The notes below the pieces were generated by a model. The model searched no databases and had not been told where the DNA came from. It was given only the letters and a program-made list of their open reading frames with translations. A stretch of 64,000 bases of DNA from Vibrio diabolicus. Lineage in GTDB: Bacteria; Pseudomonadota; Gammaproteobacteria; Enterobacterales; Vibrionaceae. Shown piece by piece: positions 35,238 through 44,922 of the stretch (positions are counted from its first letter, which is position 1; each line of letters starts with the position of its first letter). A program made the translations under genes and the position numbers. Where the stretch lies: contig CCKK01000003.1 in the NCBI GenBank assembly GCA_001048675.1, forward strand, positions 124,001-188,000. The letters are read 5' to 3'.

Positions 35238-37058
35238 ATGGGTCAGGTACAAATCAGTTTCCACAAAATTGATGAAATATTGAAGCTAAACGGCACGGCT
35301 CAGCTAAACCGAGTCACGTTAGATATTCATCAACAATTGCAGAGCCATTGCACTTGCGTTGTAGAAGTTGCGCATCTTCAACATTCGGCTCATACCATCT
35401 CCTTCGCTAGCAATGGAAAAATTACAGACAATCTAAGCTACCACCTTTCAGGCACCCCCTGTGAAAAAGTGGCAAAAGACATTGGCGAACATATTTTCTA
35501 TCAGGACCAAGTTTACAAACGCTTTCCTGAAGATCAGATGTTTCAAGAGGATGGTATTCAAGCTTACATTGGTCTGCCATTAAAGACACAAAATGGCGAG
35601 GTTCTGGGAATTTTATTGTCCACCTTTACCCGAAGCATCCACGCTAAGGAAGCGCAAGATATCCTCGACTTCCACCGCTTTTATGCCAATGTCATTATTC
35701 ACAGCTTACGTGAAAAGTGGGTCAGTGAACGTTCAGATAAGCTTCTTAATCAGCTTAGCTATGAAGTATCGCATGATAACCTAACTGGACTGCTCAACCG
35801 TAGCTGTTTAGCTGATACCTTGGAGACATTAACGCAACAGGCCACTCGTCCATTCAGTTTGGCTTACCTAGACATCGATAACTTTAAATCGATCAATGAT
35901 ATCAACGGAAACTACATCGGCGACCAAATCATTAAGTTTACGGCGAACGCCATTCAACAAAGCTTGTCATCGCCAAACAACGCTTTTCGTGTCGCAGGAG
36001 ATGAATTCGCCTTCATTACTTACGACGAAGATCCTGTCGCCGTGTGTCAGGAAGTACTCGACAAAATTGAAAGCGGCTACAGCGACAAATCTAACCGAAT
36101 TTCTTTCACTGTTAGTATTGGTATCGCGCGCGCACCAGTACATATGTTGAACAGTGATGAGCTGATTTTGAATGCTAGCCTCGCTCTCAAAGACTGTAAA
36201 AAACATCGCGATACACGAATTCAGCATTACGACACACATCTTAGCGCCCTTTATCACCGTAGAACTCAGCTTATTGAAGCTATGCGCATTCAACTTAGCG
36301 CTGACATACATGATAGCGAAGAGTTGTATGTCGTTGTTCAGCCAATCGTAGATATCACAAGCGATCGCTGGAATTACTTTGAAATCCTAGCCCGCTGGAA
36401 CAGCAATGTTTACGGGAACATCTCTCCAGCGGAATTCATTGAAGCTGCCGAACAATCAGGCCTGATTATCGAGTTGGGTGAACGTATTATTGAACTCGCA
36501 TGTATCGCAAAACAAGAGCTAGAAGCCAACTTAGGATACAAAGTTAAACTCTCTATCAATTGCTCTGCGTATGAGCTGGTCGACTCTAACCGCTATATTA
36601 ACCACCTAACTAACATGGTTGAAAAGTATCAGCATGAAGCAAAAGACTTTGTTATAGAGCTCACCGAGACCGTTTTACTCTCGCAAAGTGGCCGTGAACA
36701 GATGGTACTTAACTCATTGCGGTACTTAGGTTTTAAAGTCGCGTTGGATGATTTTGGTACGGGATACTCAAGCTTGAACTATATACACAATTATCCGATT
36801 GATAGCATTAAAATCGATGCAACCTTCGTTCAAAATATGCTCTCAAATACAACCTCTGAACAAGTGGTGTTTTTGATAGCGCAATTGGCAGAACTGCTTG
36901 ATGTGGATTTGATTGCCGAAGGCGTAGAAGACGATAGAGCACTACAAAAGTTAATTGAAATGGGCTGCCACTACATTCAAGGCTATTTCTACTCTCGCCC
37001 ACACAGTGTTGATGAAATCGTACACCTGATAAATGAACGTGAAGTGCGGAGCGCCTAA
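35238..37058 (+). CDS. GAF-GGDEF-EAL c-di-GMP protein with altered motifs
   Basis: 606 residues from ATG 35238 (AGGTGA eight bases before; a GTG at 35226 overlaps that site). A GAF-like domain fills about residues 15-160, a GGDEF domain 175-335 and an EAL domain 345-600. The GGDEF signature is AGDEF (253-257), a variant that some active cyclases carry. The EAL signature is EIL (382-384), keeping the glutamate; the other catalytic features are present (INCSA, ELTETV, DDFGTGYSSL, IAEGVED, QGYFYSRP). It probably degrades c-di-GMP with the GGDEF or GAF part as sensor. It is cytoplasmic. A strong terminator follows. Confidence 0.93.
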   Translation: MGQVQISFHKIDEILKLNGTAQLNRVTLDIHQQLQSHCTCVVEVAHLQHSAHTISFASNGKITDNLSYHLSGTPCEKVAKDIGEHIFYQDQVYKRFPEDQMFQEDGIQAYIGLPLKTQNGEVLGILLSTFTRSIHAKEAQDILDFHRFYANVIIHSLREKWVSERSDKLLNQLSYEVSHDNLTGLLNRSCLADTLETLTQQATRPFSLAYLDIDNFKSINDINGNYIGDQIIKFTANAIQQSLSSPNNAFRVAGDEFAFITYDEDPVAVCQEVLDKIESGYSDKSNRISFTVSIGIARAPVHMLNSDELILNASLALKDCKKHRDTRIQHYDTHLSALYHRRTQLIEAMRIQLSADIHDSEELYVVVQPIVDITSDRWNYFEILARWNSNVYGNISPAEFIEAAEQSGLIIELGERIIELACIAKQELEANLGYKVKLSINCSAYELVDSNRYINHLTNMVEKYQHEAKDFVIELTETVLLSQSGREQMVLNSLRYLGFKVALDDFGTGYSSLNYIHNYPIDSIKIDATFVQNMLSNTTSEQVVFLIAQLAELLDVDLIAEGVEDDRALQKLIEMGCHYIQGYFYSRPHSVDEIVHLINEREVRSA

Positions 37059-37111
37059 GAGCTCTAAACAAGCGACGGTCATGGGATGTAAATCTAGTTA
37101 ATGCACAAAGT

Positions 37112-37150
37112 AAAAGAGACCAAGCTATGCTTAGTCTCTTTTTATTTTTT
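37112..37150 (+). terminator. Terminator of the GGDEF-EAL gene
   Basis: 9-bp outer stem 37112-37120/37134-37142 with an inner AAGC/GCTT stem and T-rich tail. The convergent ShyA-like gene ends at 37166 and may use the reverse strand. Confidence 0.88.
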
Positions 37151-37165
37151 GAGCGAAGTACTTTG

Positions 37166-38449
37166 TTACAGCACTGCTTTCTCTTTATCGCGTAATAGCT
37201 TATCCATTTCATCTCTGTTCGCGACAAAGGTTGCCATCTCTTTCTTAGGAACAGAGCTCGCCATTGGGATGTTTGCTCGCATAGCGTTAACTGGACGGCC
37301 GTATTCAATCAATTCATAGTGAAGGTGTGGCCCTGTCACTCGACCTGTTTTGCCGGAAAGACCGATACGCTGGCCTCGAGAAACCTTTTGCCCTTTCTTC
37401 ACCAGAATCTTACTTAGGTGTAAGTAACGGGTTTTGTATTTGCTGCCGTGCTCAACAACCACGTAGTTACCCGCATAAGGGTGTTTACGAGTCATGATCA
37501 CTTTACCGTCACCAGTAGAAACGACTGGTGTACCGGTTGGCACGGCAAAGTCAGTACCGTTGTGCGGTGCGACACGCCCCGTTACTGGATGTAAACGATT
37601 AGGATTGAAGCCAGAACTGATACGCCAACGGCTACTTACAGGATAACGCTGGAATGCGCGCTGTAAGCTTTCACCTTTTGCATTGTAGAATTGACCATCG
37701 GTATGAAGGTAAGCCGTGATTTCACGTCCGCGATTGTAGATCTTAATCGCCTCAATTTCGTTCTTGCCCGTTGGCACACCATTGATGCTTTGCGAACGAC
37801 GAACGACTTCAAATCGATCACCTGCACGAAGATCACGCCCAAAGTTGAGCTGCTCTTTGAGTAAGCTCACAACTTGACTCACTTCTGCCGACGTTAGACC
37901 TAGTCGACTTGCAGAAGAAGAGAAACTGCCTTGAATAACACCAACCAATGGTTCTTGGCTCCACACGCCAGGAATCGAGATATCGGTAAAGTCATAGCTA
38001 CCATCACTATTTAGTTGGTAGACCACTTTATCTGCAATAGAAAATTGCAGTTCCATTTTCTCTAACTCGCCTGTCGCATCATCACGCCAAAAACGGAGCG
38101 TATTGCCCGGCTTTAGTGTATCAAGTGCAAGGTAGTTCAAATCCGTTTCCATTACTTTCATTAACGAGCTGTAACCGAAACCGAGCTGGCTAAAAATAGT
38201 GCTTAGGTTGTCACCAGCTTGGATTTGATATTCGAAGTTCGGGGGAGTGACAACTTCGGCAGTTGTCGCATCAAGAATTTTTTCAACGACCTGAGATTCA
38301 GGCAGGTTCAATGCGATGGTTTTGGTTAAAGATGACTCTTTGAGAGAGTGAGAAACACCAATCGCAACTAAAACTGGCAAGGAGTATAACAGCAGCGCTC
38401 TACGACTTGTCAGATTCGGCAACCGTCTTGTAATTTCATTTGTAGACAC
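37166..38449 (-). CDS. shyA: M23 peptidoglycan endopeptidase, ShyA-like
   Basis: 427 residues. One N-terminal helix (about 18-34), an OapA/LysM-like domain (about 70-125, with QAGDNLSTIFSQLGFGYSSLM), a middle domain, and a C-terminal M23 (LytM) domain. Zinc ligands are H296 and D300 in HNGTD, and the HLH at 375-377 follows GRVTGP. V. cholerae ShyA has, as I recall, catalytic residues numbered 297, 301, 376 and 378, one off from these, which supports orthology. ShyA cuts peptidoglycan cross-links to allow cell elongation. No divergent partner. The symbol is by resemblance, not by search. Confidence 0.87.
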   Translation of the reverse strand: MSTNEITRRLPNLTSRRALLLYSLPVLVAIGVSHSLKESSLTKTIALNLPESQVVEKILDATTAEVVTPPNFEYQIQAGDNLSTIFSQLGFGYSSLMKVMETDLNYLALDTLKPGNTLRFWRDDATGELEKMELQFSIADKVVYQLNSDGSYDFTDISIPGVWSQEPLVGVIQGSFSSSASRLGLTSAEVSQVVSLLKEQLNFGRDLRAGDRFEVVRRSQSINGVPTGKNEIEAIKIYNRGREITAYLHTDGQFYNAKGESLQRAFQRYPVSSRWRISSGFNPNRLHPVTGRVAPHNGTDFAVPTGTPVVSTGDGKVIMTRKHPYAGNYVVVEHGSKYKTRYLHLSKILVKKGQKVSRGQRIGLSGKTGRVTGPHLHYELIEYGRPVNAMRANIPMASSVPKKEMATFVANRDEMDKLLRDKEKAVL

Positions 38450-38573
38450 GGGAATTACTATCTCCTTTCAAACAAGGCTCATAGCTTATGCATTCCCGTA
38501 TAAGAAATCACTATGAAATTTCGAGATCTAGCGCAGAAAACACTGAATTTTTACAGAACTCAAAAAAAATTCA

Positions 38574-39203
38574 TCACTGTTGCATATGTAAGTTATTCCC
38601 TACACGCTTTAATGTGGATGAATTTAATTGATTTGGCGTATCTGCCATTGCTTGATCGTCACCATGCGCTAAATATGAAAGCGTGATAATGGCATCACTT
38701 TCCCATGTGATTTGGGTAAATTTAACGCGATCACCGACAAAAATACTGTCTAAAAGGACAACTCGGCTCGGAACGGGGTCAAACTTAAACAAGCCAACAT
38801 AGTTAAACGAACCGCTACCTTGTGTCGTTACAATCATCGGTGCAGCAATCCATGAAACCCTCTCAATATCACGCTGACTAATAAACGCAGTTGGAACGAG
38901 TACCTGACCTTTTGTCGCACCTGCATCATAATCGCCTATCAAATAGCCGTTTTCTTTATCCCACTCATCAAGAAAAGTGACCGCGCCCTGCTCTGGTACT
39001 TGAATCGTCCATGGGTTGCGTGAAGTAATTCCCAGCGTCTCTTGCACAATAACATTGGTTTCTACTTCCGTTTGAGGAAACTTAGCCATGATCTCTTCAT
39101 CAGACAAACTAAAGCGATAAACACCCGCGATCACAACCACGACCAATAATACGATCGGAATAAGAAGAATAAGTGGTATAGGCAGGATTCTTTTGTGAGC
39201 CAT
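38574..39203 (-). CDS. Hypothetical single-pass membrane protein
   Basis: 209 residues from ATG 39201-39203, with AAGGAAG seven bases upstream; the frame continues to 39260 but lacks a site. One helix at about residues 9-30 (VLLVVVVIAGVY) and a larger periplasmic domain of mixed strands. No family motif is seen; only one region, SDEEIMAKFPQTEVETNVI, is charged. It lies behind the shyA-like gene on the same strand, 124 bases upstream of it, but a shared transcript is not certain. Confidence 0.7.
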   Translation of the reverse strand: MAHKRILPIPLILLIPIVLLVVVVIAGVYRFSLSDEEIMAKFPQTEVETNVIVQETLGITSRNPWTIQVPEQGAVTFLDEWDKENGYLIGDYDAGATKGQVLVPTAFISQRDIERVSWIAAPMIVTTQGSGSFNYVGLFKFDPVPSRVVLLDSIFVGDRVKFTQITWESDAIITLSYLAHGDDQAMADTPNQLNSSTLKRVGNNLHMQQ

Positions 39204-39405
39204 GAAGACTTCCTTGTTTAAAGGTATAAATGAAAAGCGAGTATAGCATTGTATACCCAAATGATTTCATCCCTTCAAGTGTTTCAAAATTAAACTAAAC
39301 TGACTGTATCCAAATGATTTTCAAGCCCAGAGTTCATAACTTGCCACTGACACTGCTCTCAGTGTTCCAAATTCATTGGTGTATTGGGAAGAATAGGTAA
39401 TCACG

Positions 39406-39807
39406 ATGACAACAACCATTCATACATGCGAATGCGCCTGCGGTTTAGTTGAGATCCGTTGTAAGGGAGAACCCATCCGTACGTCTGTCTGCCATTGTTT
39501 TGAATGCCAGAAGCGGACAGGCAGTGTGTTTGGGGTGCAGGCCCGCTTTGATAAAGAGCACGTAACTTTAAACGGTGAGGTCACCTGCTATACCCGAATG
39601 GGGGATGATGGCAGCGAGGTTCAGTATGAGTTTTGCCCTTCTTGCGGCACGACAATGCGCTTATTGGTCTCTACATTTCCTAAAATCATGATCATTCCCG
39701 TCGGTCTTTTTACTGATAAAGAGTTCCACCAACCAACGGTTTCCATCTATGAGCAGAGGAAACATGGATGGGTGAGTTTCGAATGTACAATGGAACACAT
39801 CAGGTAG
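39406..39807 (+). CDS. GFA/CENP-V family zinc protein
   Basis: 133 residues. The zinc-binding cysteines are in HTCECACG (residues 6-11), CHCFECQKRTG (about 29-39) and FCPSCGTTM (about 85-92), the pattern of glutathione-dependent formaldehyde-activating enzyme (GFA) related proteins. GFA family members bind S-hydroxymethylglutathione, although many have no proven activity. No partner gene (adhC-type) lies next to it, so detoxification of formaldehyde is only a possibility. Confidence 0.9.
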   Translation: MTTTIHTCECACGLVEIRCKGEPIRTSVCHCFECQKRTGSVFGVQARFDKEHVTLNGEVTCYTRMGDDGSEVQYEFCPSCGTTMRLLVSTFPKIMIIPVGLFTDKEFHQPTVSIYEQRKHGWVSFECTMEHIR

Positions 39808-39959
39808 GGGAAATCCCCCTCTATGTCGTTATCACGGTCAACGCAAAAGCTCTATAAATGAGATTTTTTTGAGAATGATCAACCGAGTTTTACTGTAAGG
39901 GGTTTCGTAACGCGGTGTGAGCGTTATAATCGGCTCCTAACATTTGGTGGGGTTTTATT

Positions 39960-40631
39960 GTGATTTCCAGACTTCCTCGTTGGGTGGAATATGGCGCGTT
40001 TCTACTTGCCCTTCTCGCGGGCTGCGTCAATGCCGTTGGTCTTCTCGGCTTTCAACATCAAGCGATAACACATCTTTCGGGAACCGTAACTCAGCTAGGG
40101 AACAGCTTGCTAACAGGTGTGGATAGCTCCATTCACCTGCTCTTCATCGTATTTAGCTTTTTGATCGGTGCTGCCTTTAGCGGCTTTTTTATTGAGAGCA
40201 GTGCGTTAAAACTAGGGCGAAGATATGGTGTTGCACTGTGCATAGAAGGGAGCTTGCTCCTACTCAGTTTGGGCTTTTTGGTGCAAGGGGATTTGTACGG
40301 CCAATATCTAGCGTCAGCAGCATGTGGATTACAAAACGCAATGATCACTACATTCAGCGGCGCAGTAGTCAGAACCACACATATGACTGGAATCATCACC
40401 GATCTGGGGATTATGATTGGAGAAAGCTTAAGAGGTCGTCAATTTGATCGACGTAAAGCAAAGCTGTTCCTATTCATTTTCTTCGGATTCTTGCTTGGCG
40501 GTGTCGCGGGAGCCGCACTATTCGTGGTATATGGCTTATATACGCTCGTTTTCCCTGCAATATTGGCTTTCGCTACGGCTCTGATCTACTGGAGTTACCT
40601 TTACGTGCTTAGTCGCCAACAAAAAGCATAA
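39960..40631 (+). CDS. YoaK family (DUF1275) membrane protein
   Basis: 223 residues from a GTG start (GGTGGGG lies seven bases before it). Six or seven helices with DUF1275 motifs: ALLAGCVNAVGLLGFQHQAITHLSG near the N terminus, CGLQNAMITTFSGAVVRTTHMTGIITDLG in the middle. YoaK proteins are conserved but of unknown function, perhaps small-molecule transporters. A 10-bp hairpin without T-tract follows the stop (40639-40669). Confidence 0.88.
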   Translation: MISRLPRWVEYGAFLLALLAGCVNAVGLLGFQHQAITHLSGTVTQLGNSLLTGVDSSIHLLFIVFSFLIGAAFSGFFIESSALKLGRRYGVALCIEGSLLLLSLGFLVQGDLYGQYLASAACGLQNAMITTFSGAVVRTTHMTGIITDLGIMIGESLRGRQFDRRKAKLFLFIFFGFLLGGVAGAALFVVYGLYTLVFPAILAFATALIYWSYLYVLSRQQKA

Positions 40632-41086
40632 AATCTCGAACCGATTGAGGCCGAATGCTTCAATCGGTTATAGCTCAACTCTCTCACCGCTGCACATCAT
40701 AATAAACGTTTTATCGTGTTGTAACGCAGCTAAAAAACCTTATAACAGCTAGGGCTAACAGGGCTTCCGGCAAAAAGTTAGTTAGATCAAAGTCACATTT
40801 GTTTAGCGTTTTATTATTCCAGTCACAATGCGCCCCATAATTCTCTGCGCTGCCCGCGCTCCGTGCTACAATTTTCTAACACAAGCAACATATTCGTATA
40901 CACTTATACGTTATTTGACCAATTACCCGACAAATCGGCTGAATAACTAGATGTATTTAATGAATAGTATTGCAATGGATGCAGTTTGCGGGTACCCTCC
41001 GCAAAACTGTGATTAAATACGGATGTTTAGTGAATATTTATGTCATGGAAATGGCAAGTATTGACTAGTAGTAACACGAGACAACT
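40632..41086. other. Long leader region of the YjiH-like gene
   Basis: 455 bp. Contents: a 10-bp hairpin without a T-tract at 40639-40669 (probable transcript end of the yoaK-like gene); a CRP-like element TTAGA-TCAAAG-TCACA at 40782-40797, with one good half-site; a short CCGA/TCGG hairpin near 40928; and the structured element at 40953-41020. Nothing protein-coding. Confidence 0.5.
40953..41020 (+). promoter_or_regulatory. Candidate structured RNA leader before the YjiH-like gene
   Basis: A closing stem GTATTTAAT (40953-40961) / ATTAAATAC (41012-41020) is perfect over 9 bp and encloses a second stem, CAGTTTGCGG (40982-40991) / CCGCAAAACTG (40999-41009), with one bulged A and loop GTACCCT. 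This nested arrangement 66 bases before the ATG looks like a small riboswitch or protein-binding leader, but I match it to no known class. The closing stem could also be a palindromic operator. Confidence 0.4.
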
Positions 41087-42451
41087 ATGCATAACACCAC
41101 TAATGCTACTGAAGCTCCTAAGGGCAACTTTTGGATGTTTTTCATCCCTTCCCTAATCGGTCTTCTACTCTTTATGGCTCCGATCTCATACGATGGCGGC
41201 CTAACTATCCCTGTTGCGGTTATGGCAAAAGTCATCCCGGCAGTATTAGGCGATACCTTGATCGCTATCGTCACCAGTATCATCGCTTTCATGGCAGTCG
41301 CTTCTGTTCTTTGCAAAATTTTCAAGCCTGCAGCGATTTTACGTAATGGATTTTTAAACGGTCTTTTCAATCCATCGCCACTTTGGCTTGTTGTTCGCTT
41401 AATCGGCGGTGCAGCCGTATTAATGACATTCTTCCAAGTGGGTCCAAAAGCGATTTGGGAAGAAAACACAGGTGGCCTTGTTCTTACCGGTCTTCTACCA
41501 ACTTTGTTTGCGGTGTTCATTTTTGCGGGCCTACTCCTTCCGCTTCTTCTGAACTTTGGTCTTCTTGAGCTGTTTGGCGCATTACTGAGTAAAATCATGC
41601 GCCCGGTATTCAACCTGCCTGGCCGTAGTGCAATTGACTGTATGGCGTCTTGGTTAGGCGACGGCAGTGTTGGTATCTTGCTAACCAGCAAACAGTACGA
41701 AAATAAATTCTATACTCAGCGTGAAGCCGCTGTTGTCGGGACAACGTTCTCAGCAGTATCGATCACGTTTAGCTTAGTGGTTATCGCTCAGGTACAGTTA
41801 GAGCATCTGTTCCTACCTTTCTACGGCGCAATCTGTTTAGCAGGTATTGTCGCTGCGGTTATCATTCCTCGCTTACCGCCGCTAAGCCTGAAGAAAGATC
41901 GCTACATTGATGGCAGCAACCCAGATAAAGATGCTGACGCCGTACCAGAAGGCCACACCACATTCTCATGGGGTATGGATCTAGCACTTAAGCGCGCGGG
42001 TCAGGTAACATCTGTTCAGTCGGTATTTAAAGAAGGCGTACATAACGCAATCGACATGGTGTTTGGTGTACTGCCTGTGGTTATGGGTCTGGGTACCGTG
42101 GCATTAGTGATTGCAGAGTACACTCCTGTATTTGAAATTCTAGGTCAGCCATTCATTCCATACCTAGAGCTACTGCAAATTCCAGAAGCTGTCGCCGCAT
42201 CACAGACTATTGTTGTTGGCTTTGCGGATATGTTTATCCCGGCAATTTTAGCGGCATCAATTGATAATGAAATGACACGTTTTGTTATTGCAGCAATGTC
42301 AGTAACTCAGCTTATCTACATGTCAGAAGTTGGCGCCCTACTACTAGGCAGCAAAATTCCAGTAAACATTGTAGAACTGTTCGTTATTTTCATTCTGCGT
42401 ACGCTAATCACATTACCTGTGATTGCTGGTGTTGCTCATCTGATTTTCTAA
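41087..42451 (+). CDS. YjiH family membrane protein (nucleoside-recognition/Gate domain type)
   Basis: 454 residues, a polytopic protein with at least ten helices. Motifs such as FFIPSLIGLLLFMAPISYDGG at the start, DCMASWLGDGSVGILLTSKQY in the middle and QTIVVGFADMFIPAILA near the end match the YjiH family, whose members carry a nucleoside-recognition (Gate) domain. Function is unknown; transport of a nucleoside-like or other small molecule is likely. The long structured leader suggests regulated expression. Terminator at 42471. Confidence 0.86.
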   Translation: MHNTTNATEAPKGNFWMFFIPSLIGLLLFMAPISYDGGLTIPVAVMAKVIPAVLGDTLIAIVTSIIAFMAVASVLCKIFKPAAILRNGFLNGLFNPSPLWLVVRLIGGAAVLMTFFQVGPKAIWEENTGGLVLTGLLPTLFAVFIFAGLLLPLLLNFGLLELFGALLSKIMRPVFNLPGRSAIDCMASWLGDGSVGILLTSKQYENKFYTQREAAVVGTTFSAVSITFSLVVIAQVQLEHLFLPFYGAICLAGIVAAVIIPRLPPLSLKKDRYIDGSNPDKDADAVPEGHTTFSWGMDLALKRAGQVTSVQSVFKEGVHNAIDMVFGVLPVVMGLGTVALVIAEYTPVFEILGQPFIPYLELLQIPEAVAASQTIVVGFADMFIPAILAASIDNEMTRFVIAAMSVTQLIYMSEVGALLLGSKIPVNIVELFVIFILRTLITLPVIAGVAHLIF

Positions 42452-42470
42452 AATCAAAGCATCAATCAAC

Positions 42471-42501
42471 AAAGGCTCCGCATTGTCGGGGCCTTTTTTA
42501 T
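42471..42501 (+). terminator. Terminator of the YjiH-like gene
   Basis: 10-bp stem 42471-42480/42487-42496 with one G-T pair, loop CATTGT, followed by six T. Confidence 0.88.
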
Positions 42502-42775
42502 GTCTAAAACTCTATCTACAGCTCTATTCAGATCACTTAATTAGCAAACGCTCATAACTTACAACGAACAGCTTCAATCACGCCCCTTTTACGACAGTTA
42601 AGTCGCTCTCATCTCACCAATAACGCCAACCTTAATCACTATACTTTACGCAATTCTTTTCATTATGACGCTTTCATTAACAGAGCGCACAAATCTGATC
42701 AAACTCACGGTTTTTGTCGTAACTTACCGTTTTGTTTAAATTTGGTTAAAAAAGACAACAAATAGACTCATGTTT

Positions 42776-42804
42776 TTGACAAAGATGTCGATAAAAAAGA
42801 TAAC
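42776..42804 (+). promoter_or_regulatory. Probable promoter of the chemoreceptor gene
   Basis: TTGACA at 42776-42781 and GATAAC at 42799-42804 have a 17-bp spacer. GTCGATAA at 42787-42794 lies within it and resembles the flagellar sigma-28 -10 box (GCCGATAA), but its -35 partner is poor. Confidence 0.4.
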
Positions 42805-42897
42805 CAAACACAATAGGTTTCTCTTGATGCCGAATTCACTCGTTTAAAAAGAGGTGAAAGCATAGTGAAGCCAACCGGGAGAATCAGAGGAAAGCTC

Positions 42898-44769
42898 ATG
42901 AAATTTAGACATAAGGTTGTCACTGCCTCGTCATTTTTGCTGCTAATTACCGTGTCACTACTGTCGACGCAACAAGTTATGACGATCCGCTCCCAAACGC
43001 AGGAGCACATTGACTCGAGTGTGAACGAGATATTGACCAGTGTTGGAAATACCGTGCAATCAGAAATGAATGCTAAAAAGGATCTCGCTCGTTCTATTAC
43101 TGAAGTTATCGAACTTAATCCAAGTTCACACAACTACGTTCAGAACATTCTTGAGCGACCAACACCAAAAGCCAGCTTTCTTGCGATTGGCTTTGGTTAT
43201 GAAAGCAATGGCTTCGTGATTGAAAATGACGACGGCTGGGAAGCAGGACCAGACTACGATCCGCGTCAACGTCCTTGGTTCATCGCAGCTAAAAACAAAG
43301 GCGATTTGGTCGTAACAGACCCATACGTCGATGCGTCTTCAAAAAACGTCATCATCTCTGTTGGTACACCAGTAAAAGAAAACGGCCAGTTCTTAGCTGG
43401 TATGTTTTATGACCTCGAGCTCACTACCCTTTCAGACCTCGTCAACCAAGTTAATCTGTTTGACGCTGGTTACTTATTTTTGGTCACCGCTGATGGGACA
43501 ACCATTGCCCACCCTCAAAGTAAGTACAACGGTGAAAAAGTTGGTAGCTACCTGCCACAGGTTGATCTTACACAATCAACGCAACACATTGAGATCGATG
43601 GCGATCGTTATATGATTAACTTGACTCACATCCCTGGCGAGAACTGGTACGTGGGTTCAGTTATTGATGAAGCTATCGCCTACTCTGCCGTAGGAGAGCT
43701 TCGCAACAGCGCTATTATTTATTCAATCATTGCCGTGATTGCTTCTGTTATTGCACTGACTCTACTCATTCGCACGCTCATGCGTCCGCTGGACACTTTA
43801 AACAACGCGATTAAAGGTGTTGCGTCTGGGAAAGGCGATCTTACACAGCGCCTTGAAACTGATACTGACCAAGAATTCTCAGAGCTTGCTACAAACTTCA
43901 ATACGTTCATGGAAAACTTGCAACAGCAAATTATTGAGTCGAAGAGTATTTCTGATCAAATTTTGAATGGCACTCAAATCACCGCTGAGGGTGCAAAAGA
44001 TTCGGCAGGTGCTATTCAAACTCAGCTACAAGAGCTAGAACAATTAGCCACCGCGATGCACGAGATGTCTGTTACCGCGACTGAAGTTGCCAATAATGCG
44101 CAAGGCGCAGCGAGTGCAGCCAAAGAAGCTGATCAAGCAACGGTTGAGGGCTCTTCTGTGGTCGGTGAATCGACACAAACGATCAATATGCTTTCCGATA
44201 GCATTGACCTTGCTGTCGAAGAAGTGCAAGTGCTTGAATCTGCAACCGCCAACATCGAAACGATTCTAAAAGTCATCAACGATATTGCGGACCAAACGAA
44301 CTTACTCGCGTTGAATGCCGCAATTGAGGCTGCACGTGCGGGAGAATCTGGCCGAGGCTTCGCCGTCGTTGCTGATGAAGTTCGTACACTGGCGCAACGA
44401 ACCCAAGAATCAACAACAGAAATTCGTACTATGATTGAGCAGCTGCAATCTGGCGCATCATCTGTGGCAAATGCTATGCATCAAAGCAAGGGTAGCGCTG
44501 TAGAAGCCGTAGAAAAAGCAGACTTGGCAAACAACGCGCTACAACGTATTCGTGATGCGATTCAGCGTATTTCTGATATGAACTTACAAATCGCCTCAGC
44601 GGCGGAAGAACAAAGCTTAGTTGCGGAAGAGATCAACAACAATACGGTGAATATTAAAGACCTATCGACTCAAGTCGCCGAATCTGCAAATCGAACTAAC
44701 GATGCTATGCAGGCACAGCAAGAAGATGTACATAAACAAGATCAAATATTAAACCGATTTACAGTCTAG
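42898..44769 (+). CDS. Methyl-accepting chemotaxis protein with dCache sensor
   Basis: 623 residues from ATG 42898; a GTG at 42865 also has a good ribosome site and would add 11 residues, but [16 protein letters not shown] is the usual Vibrio start. Two helices bracket a double Cache domain (about 35-270) that carries [13 protein letters not shown] and TDPYVDASS, the Arg-Pro-Trp..Tyr-x-Asp pattern used for amino-acid binding in dCache_1 receptors. A HAMP domain (about 300-350) and the hairpin tip [22 protein letters not shown] follow. No C-terminal NWETF-type tether. Amino-acid sensing is inferred. A strong terminator follows. Confidence 0.95.
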   Translation: MKFRHKVVTASSFLLLITVSLLSTQQVMTIRSQTQEHIDSSVNEILTSVGNTVQSEMNAKKDLARSITEVIELNPSSHNYVQNILERPTPKASFLAIGFGYESNGFVIENDDGWEAGPDYDPRQRPWFIAAKNKGDLVVTDPYVDASSKNVIISVGTPVKENGQFLAGMFYDLELTTLSDLVNQVNLFDAGYLFLVTADGTTIAHPQSKYNGEKVGSYLPQVDLTQSTQHIEIDGDRYMINLTHIPGENWYVGSVIDEAIAYSAVGELRNSAIIYSIIAVIASVIALTLLIRTLMRPLDTLNNAIKGVASGKGDLTQRLETDTDQEFSELATNFNTFMENLQQQIIESKSISDQILNGTQITAEGAKDSAGAIQTQLQELEQLATAMHEMSVTATEVANNAQGAASAAKEADQATVEGSSVVGESTQTINMLSDSIDLAVEEVQVLESATANIETILKVINDIADQTNLLALNAAIEAARAGESGRGFAVVADEVRTLAQRTQESTTEIRTMIEQLQSGASSVANAMHQSKGSAVEAVEKADLANNALQRIRDAIQRISDMNLQIASAAEEQSLVAEEINNNTVNIKDLSTQVAESANRTNDAMQAQQEDVHKQDQILNRFTV

Positions 44770-44782
44770 TCTTCACCTAAAC

Positions 44783-44818
44783 AAAAACAGCGAGCCAATG
44801 CTCGCTGTTTTTGTTTTT
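44783..44818 (+). terminator. Terminator of the dCache chemoreceptor
   Basis: Perfect 13-bp stem 44783-44795/44800-44812 with loop CAAT and a T-rich tail. Confidence 0.93.
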
Positions 44819-44922
44819 AGACCTCTATCGCAGTGGTATCTAGACTTAGAACGCCTAGTTTTTAGTGTTGTTGCCACTCGGCTCAAAACTGTTATCACGC
44901 TTGCTATGCTGCCTTTCCCACT

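Larger units (their letters stand above)
42452..42897. other. Gap with YjiH terminator and chemoreceptor promoter
   Basis: 446 bp. It begins with the YjiH terminator (42471-42501) and ends with the promoter of the chemoreceptor. In between is AT-rich sequence with no open frame of note. Confidence 0.5.
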
